From Deltaproteobacteria bacterium (GTDB taxonomy: Bacteria > Desulfobacterota > Desulfarculia > Desulfarculales > Desulfarculaceae), in the NCBI GenBank assembly GCA_020444165.1, contig JAHLLK010000003.1:62001-126000 (forward strand): a DNA stretch of 64,000 nt, given 5' to 3'. This document shows, one piece after another, positions 1 through 7,600 of this stretch (positions are counted from its first letter, which is position 1; each line of letters begins with the position of its first letter). Below the pieces are notes generated by a model that did no database searches, was not told where the DNA came from, and saw only the letters and a program-made list of their open reading frames with translations. A program made the position numbers and the translations under genes.

Positions 1-1097
1 AGGATGGCGCCGAAGTAACCGGTGAAATGGGGCAGGAAGGCGGGATCGCCCCAGGCCTTGGCCACCTTGCTGGTAAAAACATACTGCTTGAACAGACTAT
101 TGGACAGGGCAAAGGTGGTCACGGCCAGGATAAGCTTGAACTGGCCCTCGCCGGCCCGCCACACCGAGCCCGAACCGCAGCCGCCGGAGAGCAGCATGCC
201 GATGCCGAAGACCACGCCGCCCACCAAGCCGCCGATCCAGTGATGGTAAATGTAGACCATTTCCAGCGAGGAGAAACGCCACTTGATGAGCATGAAGCCC
301 AGCACCGAGATCATGACGCTCAAGGCCACCGCCCTGGTGGCCACGGACTCGCCGGTCATGAAGGGATCGCGGAAACCCCGGACAAAACAGAAGCGGCAGC
401 GCTGGATCACCAGCCCCATGCCGATTCCCCCCCACAAGAGGACCGCCTGATAGGTGTAGGCCCGGAGCGCCAGGCTGTAGGCCCAACCCAGCATGAACAA
501 AAAGAAAAGCACGCCCAGCCAAGGCTGCACCTTGGGCCAGTCGATACCGCCTTCCTTGGGCTTGGACGCCTTGGGAGGCTTGGAGGGGATATGCTCTATC
601 TCCCACAACAGGTACTTGAGGCCGATGACCGCGCCGATCATGAGGCCGATCATCATGGCGAAGCCGCTGACGCTGCCCGCGGCCACGGCGCTGTAGAAGC
701 CGCCCACGTTGCAGCCGCCGGCCATCACCGAACCCACCCCCATGAAGCAACCGCCGATCAGGCCCTTGATCAGCTCCAGGGTGGGGGCCGGCTGCCACTT
801 GAACTGGCGGGCCATGAGCGCCGAGCCAAAGGCCCCGAACAACAGCCCCCAGGTGAGGATGGCGGCGTCGCTCAGGAACAGGGCTTGGGAGGGCGCTTCC
901 TGGTACAGGCCGATGGCGTAGAAGAACCAGTCCCCCCATACCCGGAGCCCGCCGGCCACGCCCCAGGGGCGGCCCCAAGCCATCAGGAGGATTCCATTGA
1001 GGGCCAACAAGACCCCCCCCACCCACAACGGCCAATTGCGATCAAAAACCGCGGCGTAACCTTCCTTGAATTTCTCCACCAAAACGTGGTCGGCCAT
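1..1097 (-). CDS. YeeE/YedE-family sulfur-compound transporter (partial)
   Basis: This is an integral membrane protein of the YeeE/YedE (DUF395) family, whose characterised members import thiosulfate or related sulfur compounds. About 365 codons are visible and the C-terminus is cut off by the left edge. The reading frame has many hydrophobic segments and the family's cysteine/glycine motifs: MAGGCNVGGF in the first half, QRCRFCF in the middle and LSGGCGSGS in the second half. The start is the second of two adjacent ATGs, chosen because GGAGGAG lies about 5 nt upstream. It is divergent from the parvulin-TPR gene. Family assignment is good; the substrate is inference. Confidence 0.85.
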   Translation of the reverse strand, partial: MADHVLVEKFKEGYAAVFDRNWPLWVGGVLLALNGILLMAWGRPWGVAGGLRVWGDWFFYAIGLYQEAPSQALFLSDAAILTWGLLFGAFGSALMARQFKWQPAPTLELIKGLIGGCFMGVGSVMAGGCNVGGFYSAVAAGSVSGFAMMIGLMIGAVIGLKYLLWEIEHIPSKPPKASKPKEGGIDWPKVQPWLGVLFFLFMLGWAYSLALRAYTYQAVLLWGGIGMGLVIQRCRFCFVRGFRDPFMTGESVATRAVALSVMISVLGFMLIKWRFSSLEMVYIYHHWIGGLVGGVVFGIGMLLSGGCGSGSVWRAGEGQFKLILAVTTFALSNSLFKQYVFTSKVAKAWGDPAFLPHFTGYFGAI

Positions 1098-1271
1098 CAT
1101 CTCCTCCGGCCCAAAGCGGGAACTACCCTGGGGCGTCTATCTAGGGTGTCTAACAAAACTTGCTCGCCGGAGCTTGCTGCCCGGTAGTCTTCACAAGCCA
1201 TACTATCCCTAACGCATTATGAGCCGTGAGTCCCGATTTGGCAAGGCTGGGCGGCTTGTTGGTCAAGCGGG

Positions 1272-1300
1272 TTGACATATCTCGTCGGGGCCGGTTAACT
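1272..1300 (+). promoter_or_regulatory. Possible sigma-70 promoter for the parvulin-TPR gene
   Basis: A perfect -35 hexamer TTGACA (1272-1277) is followed after 17 bp by TTAACT (1295-1300), a weak -10. It lies 55 bp upstream of the ATG at 1355 in the divergent intergenic region. It was found by eye only. Confidence 0.4.
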
Positions 1301-1354
1301 AAACCATTTATCCGGCAGGAGCCGGCAAAAGCGCATCCCAAGGAGGCTCGGAGC

Positions 1355-2737
1355 ATGATAAGGCGGCTGTGGCTGGCAATGTTTCTAATGGTGTTCGCGG
1401 GTGCGGGATTGGGCCTCAGCGAGCCTTCCCTGGCCCAGACCGTGGACCTGGGACTCATCGTGGTCAAATCCAAGCAACAGGCCGAGCAGATCCGCAAGGA
1501 CCTCGTGGCCGGCGGGAGCTTCGAGAAGCTGGCCCGCGAACAGTCCGTGGGCCCGGCCGCCTTCCGCGGGGGCCGCCTGGGGCTGATTCCCCTGACCAAG
1601 CTGCGCTCCGAATACCGCCAGGCCCTGGCCGGCCTGGCCGAAGGTCAGCCCAGCAAGGTGGTGCCCACCGAGGAGGGCTACACCATCCTCATACGTTTCG
1701 GCGGGGCCCAGGTGGCGGCAGCCACCCCGGCGCCCACGGCCGCGAAGCCCTCGGCCCAAGCCAAAACCTCGTCCCCCCCCAGCAAAACCCCGGTGGCGGT
1801 CTCACCCTATCTGGAAGCCCGGCGGGAGGTCATGGCCGCGGCGGAAACCATGCAGGCCGGTGACCTTGCCGGAGCCGAAAAGCACCTGAACAAGGCCCTG
1901 GGGGAAAATCCCCGCGAGGACAGCGCCGTGTTTTTGCGGGAAATCGTCAGCCAGGGTCTGCAAGGCCATTACAAGAAAGAAGCCCTGAAGGAGTTCGGCA
2001 AGGGATTCGTGGCCGTCACCAATCTGGACATGGAGAACGCCCGGGCCGCTTTCCTTTCGGCCAAACTGGCCGACCCGCGCCTGTGGCAGGCCTCGCTCAT
2101 GGAAGCCAACCTCCTGGCCGGGCAGGGGTATATGGACAAGGCCAAGAAGGCCCTGGAAGACATCGTGGCCAAGCACCCCCAGGCGGACCGGGCCTTTCTC
2201 ACCCTGGGCATGATGGACCTGAACGCTGGCAAGCTGCAGGGGGCCGAAGAGAATCTGAAAAAGGCTCTCAAAATCAACCCCAACCTGGCTCAGGCCGCTT
2301 ATCAGCTGGCCTACGTGGCCATGGCCAAGGGCGACCCGGTGGAGACCGAGCGCTATCTGAAGGCCACCCTGGCCATCGACCCCTACCTGGAAGACGCCTA
2401 CAACGACCTTGGCCTGGTCTACATGCACAAGGGGGATTTGGACAAATCCGAGGCCGCCTTTGAAAAGGCCCTGGAGCTGAACGCCTCCTACGCCGCGGCC
2501 CACGTCAACCTGGGCAACCTCTACGCGCGCCAGAAGAAGTTCAACCAGGCCGCGGACGAGTATAAGATCGCCATCATGATGCAGCCCAGCCTGGCCCAGG
2601 CCCACAGCAATCTGGCCGCGGCCATGTATGAGCTCAAGGACTACCAGGGCGCCATCAAGGAAGCGGACAAGGCCGCCTCCCTGGGCTACAAAGTGCCGCT
2701 GAACCTCCTTGGCGAGCTGCAGAAGCACCGCCGTTAA
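1355..2737 (+). CDS. Secreted PpiC-type peptidyl-prolyl isomerase with TPR repeats
   Basis: The 460-residue product starts with a signal peptide (MIRRLWLAMF..., cleavage near SLAQ). A short parvulin/PpiC-like domain covers about residues 29-115, with the GGS-FEKLA, FRGGRLG and EGYTI landmarks. A low-complexity Ala/Pro linker follows, then roughly eight TPR units from about residue 150 to the C-terminus (repeated A..L..AL...P pattern). It probably acts as a periplasmic or surface chaperone or scaffold. The start is the ATG preceded by AAGGAGG. The parvulin domain is short and may be non-catalytic. A strong hairpin terminator follows the stop codon. The domain calls are good; the client proteins are unknown. 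Confidence 0.8.
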   Translation: MIRRLWLAMFLMVFAGAGLGLSEPSLAQTVDLGLIVVKSKQQAEQIRKDLVAGGSFEKLAREQSVGPAAFRGGRLGLIPLTKLRSEYRQALAGLAEGQPSKVVPTEEGYTILIRFGGAQVAAATPAPTAAKPSAQAKTSSPPSKTPVAVSPYLEARREVMAAAETMQAGDLAGAEKHLNKALGENPREDSAVFLREIVSQGLQGHYKKEALKEFGKGFVAVTNLDMENARAAFLSAKLADPRLWQASLMEANLLAGQGYMDKAKKALEDIVAKHPQADRAFLTLGMMDLNAGKLQGAEENLKKALKINPNLAQAAYQLAYVAMAKGDPVETERYLKATLAIDPYLEDAYNDLGLVYMHKGDLDKSEAAFEKALELNASYAAAHVNLGNLYARQKKFNQAADEYKIAIMMQPSLAQAHSNLAAAMYELKDYQGAIKEADKAASLGYKVPLNLLGELQKHRR

Positions 2738-2744
2738 GCTTACT

Positions 2745-2815
2745 GTTGAAAAAACATCCTGTTATGCCGCGGGACGCGGGGGAACGCCCCCCGCGTCCCG
2801 CCCCTTTTCAGACCT
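2745..2815. terminator. Bidirectional intrinsic terminator between convergent genes
   Basis: A 12-bp GC stem (2771-2782 with 2787-2799, loop AACG) is followed by CCCCTTTTC on the plus strand. On the opposite side the run of six A residues near 2750 supplies a U tract for the minus-strand gene. It sits exactly between the stop codons of two convergent genes. Confidence 0.8.
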
Positions 2816-3542
2816 CCTCCCCGTCCGAACAGGGCGGGTGGGGCAGGGCGCGCCACAGCAATTCCCCCCGCGCGCGGTTCTCGGGGTCCACCTGGCCCAC
2901 GGCATTCAGCCAGGGCAACGAGGCCGCGGCCAGGATCTCCCCCTCGCCTCCCCGGAGTTCCAGAATCAACAATGCACTCCGTTGGTGCCGGGCCTTGCAG
3001 CCCTGGGCCAGCCCGGCCAACCGCCGCCAAGCCCGGAGGGCCAGGAAATCGGCCACCGGCAGGCCTGGGGCGCGGGCGGCCAGCCCTTGCCAGGCCGTCT
3101 CCGGCAGGCCCAAGGCCCTGGCCAGTTCGGCCAGCACCTCCGGGGTGACCGTGGCAAAAGGGCGCCCCCCAGCCAAAGCGGCCTCCTCCCAGGCCAGCTG
3201 GCGCAAGAACTCCGCGGCCAGGGGCGCGATCTCGCGGGCGGGCAACTCCTGGCCGATCCCGCCCAGGAACCGTCGCAGGCGTTGCCAGTTGGCCAGGGCC
3301 CGCTCCAGGCCCCGGAACCCCGCGGTGCCCTGGTTCTCCGGGGCCAGGTCCCGGCGGAGGAGGCCGAGATAGGCCCGGGCCACGGCCCGCCTCAAAAAGT
3401 CCTTTTCCGCGTCACTGATCCCCCCCAATTGCAGGAGGCTTTCCTCCAGGGCCACTTGGGGCATTTCACCGCTGGTTTCGATGTATAGAGCCTCATCTTC
3501 CAAGTGGGAAGGCAAAGGCGTTTCCCAAAAAAATGAAGTCAT
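2808..3542 (-). CDS. Hypothetical protein, Leu/Ala/Arg-rich
   Basis: I do not recognise a family. The 244-residue product is alpha-helical in appearance, rich in Leu, Ala, Arg and Glu, with no signal peptide, membrane segment or obvious catalytic motif. GC-rich third positions match the neighbours, and the gene ends at a shared terminator, which supports real coding. The start ATG has only a weak AGGT upstream. The convergent neighbour is the parvulin-TPR gene and the divergent neighbour is another unknown gene. It is likely cytoplasmic and lineage-specific. Confidence 0.6.
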   Translation of the reverse strand: MTSFFWETPLPSHLEDEALYIETSGEMPQVALEESLLQLGGISDAEKDFLRRAVARAYLGLLRRDLAPENQGTAGFRGLERALANWQRLRRFLGGIGQELPAREIAPLAAEFLRQLAWEEAALAGGRPFATVTPEVLAELARALGLPETAWQGLAARAPGLPVADFLALRAWRRLAGLAQGCKARHQRSALLILELRGGEGEILAAASLPWLNAVGQVDPENRARGELLWRALPHPPCSDGEEV

Positions 3543-3729
3543 TTTGGCTGGTACCTACAACTATTCATTGCCAAGCCCCAGTCGGGGTGTTAAAGAAAGC
3601 ATCAAAACCACTTTAGGCCAGGTTGCATTGCAGTTTACAGCCTTTGGACGGAGCCGGCCGCCGATAAAAACTCCAGCGGAGTTCGGCCCTGGCCAGACCC
3701 CACCGAGGGGGAGCAGGAAGGAAAGAATC

Positions 3730-4149
3730 ATGGGAGGCGACTTTCACACCAATTATCGTGAAGAGAACCTGATCTCCCGCCTGGAAAGCTCACGCCAATC
3801 AGCCTGGGACCGCCAGTTGTCGCAACTGGGCGAACTCTCCGATGAGGTGTGCCGCAAGTTGGCCATGCGGCTGGTGGAAAACAACCTGATCGAAACCGAC
3901 AACCTGCGCGACGTGGAAGACCAGTTGGCCGCCTGCCTGGCCGAACTCCAGCAAGCCGAGGACTTTGACATCCAGTATGCCATTTCACCCTTCAGGTCCC
4001 TGGTGGCCAAACCCAACCGCATCAGCCTGTACCTTACGGCTTTCATCGTGGAAAAATTGATCAACCACCGCTCGGTGGTGGACATCTTTGGCACCGACGA
4101 AGAAATCTACGAGACCGTCAACAAGGAAATCACCCGCCTGATCCGTTAA
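3730..4149 (+). CDS. Conserved hypothetical protein
   Basis: The 139-residue soluble, acidic and helical protein starts MGGDFHTNYREENL. No named motif is visible. A longer in-frame extension upstream exists, but the ATG at 3730 is preferred because AGGAAGGAAAG lies just upstream and the extension has non-coding composition. The C-terminal half (RSLVAKPNRISLYLTAFIVE region) looks like a compact globular fold. The next gene downstream on the same strand is OsmC-like, 73 bp away. Its function is unknown. Confidence 0.65.
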   Translation: MGGDFHTNYREENLISRLESSRQSAWDRQLSQLGELSDEVCRKLAMRLVENNLIETDNLRDVEDQLAACLAELQQAEDFDIQYAISPFRSLVAKPNRISLYLTAFIVEKLINHRSVVDIFGTDEEIYETVNKEITRLIR

Positions 4150-4222
4150 GGCGCTGATCGCCCCTCCTGCGCGCGCCGTCCCGCCTTTGGGGGCGGTTCT
4201 CCCATGTGCCAAGGTGCCCGCC

Positions 4223-4618
4223 ATGGATATGGAAATCGTTTTTACCGGGGGGAAGAAGGTGGAGGCCCGCTGGCGGGGCTTCACCATCCAGACCGATCAA
4301 GGCCCTGACCACGGCGGCGAAGGCAGCGCGCCCGAGCCCTTCACCCTGTTTCTGGCCTCCCTGGGCACCTGCGCCGGCATTTACGTACTGTCCTTTTGCG
4401 AGGCCCGCGGCATTCCCACCGAGGGCCTGCGTCTGATCCAGCACATGGTGACCGCCCCGGACAACCAAGGCCTGGGGGGCATCGAGATGGAAGTGGTGCT
4501 GCCGCCGGAGTTCCCGGCCAAATACGAGAAGGCGGTGCTGCGGGTGGCGGAGCAGTGCGCGGTGAAAAAGGCCCTTATCTCCCCTCCGCCCATCACCTGG
4601 AAGGCTTCCCGGGAGTAA
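4223..4618 (+). CDS. OsmC-like protein
   Basis: The 131-residue member of the OsmC/Ohr superfamily carries the two cysteines expected of the thiol-peroxidase family: Cys50 in LASLGTCAG and Cys112 in VAEQCAVKK. These would reduce organic hydroperoxides by a cysteine-based mechanism. It is close to the usual family length. The start at 4223 (MDMEIVF) follows AAGGTG; an upstream in-frame ATG at 4187 adds a non-homologous leader. OsmC-like proteins of this subtype in anaerobes are poorly characterised, so peroxidase activity is inferred. Confidence 0.85.
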   Translation: MDMEIVFTGGKKVEARWRGFTIQTDQGPDHGGEGSAPEPFTLFLASLGTCAGIYVLSFCEARGIPTEGLRLIQHMVTAPDNQGLGGIEMEVVLPPEFPAKYEKAVLRVAEQCAVKKALISPPPITWKASRE

Positions 4619-4784
4619 CCCCCCGGCCGGGCTGGGCCGGGCCTTCCCCGGGGCGGGGGCGCCGCTGGGGTGACGGCCCGGGTTCTCACGTTCCTCTCAC
4701 CAACCCCAAAAATCCCGCCGGGTTTCCCGGGCCTTCCCCGGGGCGAAGCGCCACCGAGGAGGCAGCCGGGGCCGGGGCGCTTAG
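4619..4784. other. Intergenic, GC-rich, with a repeated 17-mer
   Basis: No gene is visible. The stretch CGGGCCTTCCCCGGGGCG occurs twice (near 4638 and 4727), each time followed by a GCGCC-type tail. It is G/C-palindromic and may be degenerate repeat or terminator material after the OsmC-like gene. Confidence 0.4.
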
Positions 4785-5040
4785 CCCGGATATTTCATGG
4801 GGGCCGAGTGGCTACCTCGACAACATATTGATTTAGATCAAGTTTTAAACCAAAGTTCTCCAGTTTGGCGGGGTATGTTTTGTCACCTGAACCGGCACAG
4901 CCAGACGGCGGCCGGCAAGGCGACGGACAAGCGACAACCGCGGGCGTAGCCAAAGCTACGTCGAGGTCGGAGCGAAGTCCCGGGCGCAGCCGGCGGGCAT
5001 CCGGCGCAGCCGGACGCCCGGTCTTCCTGAAATATCCGGG
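4785..5040. repeat. MITE-like element, copy A (13-bp perfect terminal inverted repeats)
   Basis: The ends CCCGGATATTTCA (4785-4797) and TGAAATATCCGGG (5028-5040) are perfect inverted repeats enclosing 256 bp with no plausible gene. The interior has an AT-richer left part and a GC-rich right part with repeated GCAGCC/GGCG motifs. A second copy in the same orientation lies at 6112-6353, on the other side of cbiB. Shared internal blocks include the CTCGACA stretch, the GGCGGCCGGCAAG stretch, GCCAAAGCT and GCCGGACGCCCGG. No transposase is present, so this looks non-autonomous. Confidence 0.7.
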
Positions 5041-5084
5041 TCAGGAGCATGTCGGAGCGATTTCCCCGACACCTTCCCGGATTC

Positions 5085-6047
5085 CTACCACCAACCCTGC
5101 CAGAACCAGAGAATCAGGAAGCTGGCGGCCATGGCCAAAGTGGAGGCCACCACGTACAGGTCCAGGCCGGCGTTCAGGTGCGGGTCCGCCGGAGCCGGCG
5201 CGCCGGGGTTGATCCAGTCCTTCTCCACCATGACCCCGAAGTAGAGATTGGGGCCCCCAAAGCTCACCCCCAGGGCCCCCGCCGTGGCGGCCTCGGGCCA
5301 GCCGGCGTTGGGGCTCTTGTGCGCGCCGTGGTCCCGGCTCATGGCCGTGAAAGCTTCCCGGGCCGAGAGCCCCACCAGGGGAGCCGCGGCCACCAGGAGG
5401 AGGCCGGTGAGGCGGGCCGGAATCCAGCCGGCCACGTCGTCCAGGCGGGCGGGCAACCGGCCCAGCAGGGTGTAGGGCTCCTGCTTGTAGCCCACCATGG
5501 AGTCCAGGGTGTTGACGGCCTTGTAGGCCAGGGCCAGGGGCGGCCCACCCAAAAGCAGGAAGAACAGGGGCGCCACCACGCCGTCGCCCAGGTTCTCGGC
5601 CACCGTCTCCAACACCGCCCGGCGGATGCCGGCCTCGTCCAGCTCCTTGGTCTCGCGCCCCACGATCATGGCCAGGGCCGCCCGCGCCGCCGGCAAATCA
5701 CCCCGGCGCAAGGGGATGACCACCTTCACCGCCTCGCGGTAGAGCTGCCCCGCGGCCAGGCACTGGAAGGTGATGACCAGGCCCAAGAGCCAGCCCAAGG
5801 GCGCCCAGATCCAAGAGGCCAGCCCCATGGCCGCCCAGGCCGCCAGCCACGAACCGCCCACCACCACCAGGATCAGGAAGCCACCGCCGGCCAACAGCAC
5901 CGGGGGACAGGCCGTCTGCCAACGGATCCACAGTTCCAGGCGGCCGATGGTCTGGCCGATGACCCGTATCAAATGAGGCCAGCCGGGAGGATCGCCGATC
6001 AAAACGTCGGCCAGGGCCGCCACGGCCAAGAGGGATGAACCGCACAT
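5085..6047 (-). CDS. cbiB: Adenosylcobinamide-phosphate synthase CbiB/CobD
   Basis: This integral membrane enzyme of anaerobic or aerobic cobalamin synthesis attaches aminopropanol (phosphate) to adenosylcobyric acid. The 320 residues are the usual length. Family features are visible: the early ADVLIGDPPGWPHLIRVIG segment, the AGIRRAVLETVAENLGDGVVAPLFF block, YKAVNTLDSMVGY and RLDDVAGWIPARLTG. The start ATG has AGGAGC 7 nt upstream. It stands alone, with no other cobalamin genes in the window, and is bracketed by two copies of a MITE-like element. Confidence 0.95.
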   Translation of the reverse strand: MCGSSLLAVAALADVLIGDPPGWPHLIRVIGQTIGRLELWIRWQTACPPVLLAGGGFLILVVVGGSWLAAWAAMGLASWIWAPLGWLLGLVITFQCLAAGQLYREAVKVVIPLRRGDLPAARAALAMIVGRETKELDEAGIRRAVLETVAENLGDGVVAPLFFLLLGGPPLALAYKAVNTLDSMVGYKQEPYTLLGRLPARLDDVAGWIPARLTGLLLVAAAPLVGLSAREAFTAMSRDHGAHKSPNAGWPEAATAGALGVSFGGPNLYFGVMVEKDWINPGAPAPADPHLNAGLDLYVVASTLAMAASFLILWFWQGWW

Positions 6048-6111
6048 GAGATTTGCTCCTTTCCCAGCCGCTCATGGTGCCCTATGATGACGGCGTTGGC
6101 AACCCGGTAGA

Positions 6112-6353
6112 CCGGATATTTCATGGGGGACGGGTGGTCAACTCGACATTTGTGTGATTTGAAGGGATTTTTCAGTTTTAGCCGTCAAATTTTTCGGGCG
6201 ATATTTTCTCCCCAGAACCGGCCCGGCCAGATGGCGGCCGGCAAGCGACGCCCGAAGGCGCAGCCAAAGCTGCATCACGGTTGGATCGAGGCCTGCAGCG
6301 AAGGCGGCGGGCACCCGGCGTGGCCGGACGCCCGGCGGTCATGAAATATCCGG
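6112..6353. repeat. MITE-like element, copy B
   Basis: Left end CCGGATATTTCAT (6112-6124) and right end ATGAAATATCCGG (6341-6353) form perfect 13-bp inverted repeats. It has the same orientation and internal block order as copy A, but with substantial divergence in the AT-rich left half. It lies between the cbiB start and pgpA, so it may influence cbiB expression. No ORF inside looks real. Confidence 0.7.
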
Positions 6354-6498
6354 GCTGGGCTGGCTGCCGGGTCAGTTTTTTTTGCCGGCGGCAGGGGAGA
6401 GAGAAGGTGCCGCGCTGGCGGTCGCTCCCCAAGCCGCGCGTTCAAGGCAAAATTGCTATACTAAACCTCCCAAACTAGTTTAAAAAGGTCATCAAGTC

Positions 6499-7011
6499 TT
6501 GGAAATCACCCCCGAAAACCCCTCCGTCCCGGACCTGTGGTGGCGCGGCCTGACCAGCCTGGGCGTGGGGCTGTGGCCCGGCGCGCCGGGCACCTATGGC
6601 TCGGCCCTGACCGCGGCGGCGGTGGGAGGGCTGACTTGGGCCGGGGGTCAACCCCTGGCGGGCGTCTGGTTCTGGCTGGCCCTGGCCCTGGTGACCGGCC
6701 TGGCCCTCTACAGCGTGGCTCAGGCCCTGCGCCGCCGGGTTTTCGGCTCGTCGCACGACCCCGGCGCCATTGTCATTGACGAGGCGGCGGGTCAGTTGGT
6801 GGCCTTATACGGGGTGAGCGGCTTTGGCTGGGAATTGTTCCTGGGCTTCCTGTTTTTCCGGCTTTTCGACATCTGGAAGCCCTTCCCAGTGTACCAATCG
6901 CAAAGTCTGCCCGGAACCTGGGGCGTAGTGACCGACGATCTCTTGGCTGGCGTTTATGCCCTGGGCGCGCTACGCCTGGCCGCCTGGCTGGGAAGCTGGC
7001 TGTTGACCTGA
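6499..7011 (+). CDS. pgpA: Phosphatidylglycerophosphatase A
   Basis: This inner-membrane phosphatase removes phosphate from phosphatidylglycerophosphate to give phosphatidylglycerol. The 170 residues contain the family's signature blocks in order: LWPGAPGTYGS (about residues 25-35), DPGAIVIDEAAGQ (about 86-98), FRLFDIWKPFPV and GTWGVVTDDLLAGVYA. Several hydrophobic helices are present. The start is TTG at 6499 with AAAAAGG about 10 nt upstream; no ATG lies before the first conserved block. It is convergent with the Fur-family gene. Confidence 0.95.
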   Translation: MEITPENPSVPDLWWRGLTSLGVGLWPGAPGTYGSALTAAAVGGLTWAGGQPLAGVWFWLALALVTGLALYSVAQALRRRVFGSSHDPGAIVIDEAAGQLVALYGVSGFGWELFLGFLFFRLFDIWKPFPVYQSQSLPGTWGVVTDDLLAGVYALGALRLAAWLGSWLLT

Positions 7012-7113
7012 TTTTTCCGGACTATTTTGGCACTAGTGGCTTACTGATCAAGTGATCGCTATTCTATGATGGGCTAGAAACTGCTACCCTGCCGCCGGCG
7101 ATTCCAGCCGGGG

Positions 7114-7560
7114 TCACTGGTTGTTCTGGGCCTCTTCCTTGCATTTGGGACAAACCCCGCGCACCTCCAAGCGGTGTCCGTGTACCTGGAAGCCGTGCTG
7201 CTGGGCCAGCTTGCTTTCCACCTCATGGAGATAGGGCTCGGAGAACTCCACCACCTTGCCGCAGGTCAGGCAGCGCAGGTGGCAGTGGTGCTCGTGGCCA
7301 TAGGTGTGCTCGTACACGGTCTGGCCCTGTTCCTGAAAAACCTCGGCTACCAGGCCCGCCCCGATGAGGATGGGCATGGTGCGGTAGATGGAAGCGCGGG
7401 AAATGCGATTGCCGCTCTGGCCCAGGGCCAGATGCAGCTCATCCACCGTGAAGTGGTCATGCCGGGAGAACACCTCCCGCACGATGGCCTCCCGCTCCCG
7501 GGTGTAACGCATATCCTGGCGTTTCAAATACTGTTTCAGTATGTCCAGTTCCGTGCCCAA
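7114..7560 (-). CDS. Fur-family metalloregulator (Fur/PerR-like)
   Basis: The 148-residue repressor has an N-terminal winged helix (LKRQDMRYTREREAIV, then RISRASIYRTM recognition region) and a C-terminal metal-binding dimerisation domain. A His-rich stretch (HTYGHEHHCH) precedes the two structural zinc CxxC pairs (Cys97/Cys100 and Cys137/Cys140). The start is TTG at 7560 with AAAGGA five bases upstream; a longer in-frame extension lacks family similarity. It lies 40 bp downstream of the yibQ-type gene. A 6-1-6 dyad sits in that gap, suggesting autoregulation. Whether it senses iron, peroxide, manganese or zinc cannot be read from sequence alone. Confidence 0.9.
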   Translation of the reverse strand: MGTELDILKQYLKRQDMRYTREREAIVREVFSRHDHFTVDELHLALGQSGNRISRASIYRTMPILIGAGLVAEVFQEQGQTVYEHTYGHEHHCHLRCLTCGKVVEFSEPYLHEVESKLAQQHGFQVHGHRLEVRGVCPKCKEEAQNNQ

Positions 7561-7587
7561 GACCTTCCTTTCGCCGGTTGCAGCCGC

Positions 7588-7600
7588 TTCTAAATTAGAA
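7588..7600. promoter_or_regulatory. Fur/PerR-type operator dyad upstream of the Fur-family gene
   Basis: TTCTAAATTAGAA is a perfect 6-1-6 inverted repeat, the geometry of Fur/PerR/Zur core operators. It is AT-rich in a GC-rich context and lies 28 bp upstream of the regulator's TTG start. It ends immediately before the upstream gene's stop codon (7601-7603). Confidence 0.6.

Noticed and set aside
97..1035. Long Gly/Arg/His-rich open frame on the minus strand inside the transporter gene
   Set aside because: It is out of frame with the hydrophobic YeeE/YedE coding sequence and has the low-complexity composition typical of shadow frames in GC-rich DNA.
6111..6355. Cobalamin riboswitch upstream of cbiB
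   Set aside because: The region was read on the minus strand for the conserved B12-box and GCCACTG-type cores and none were seen; a second copy on the other side of cbiB shows it is a repeat element.
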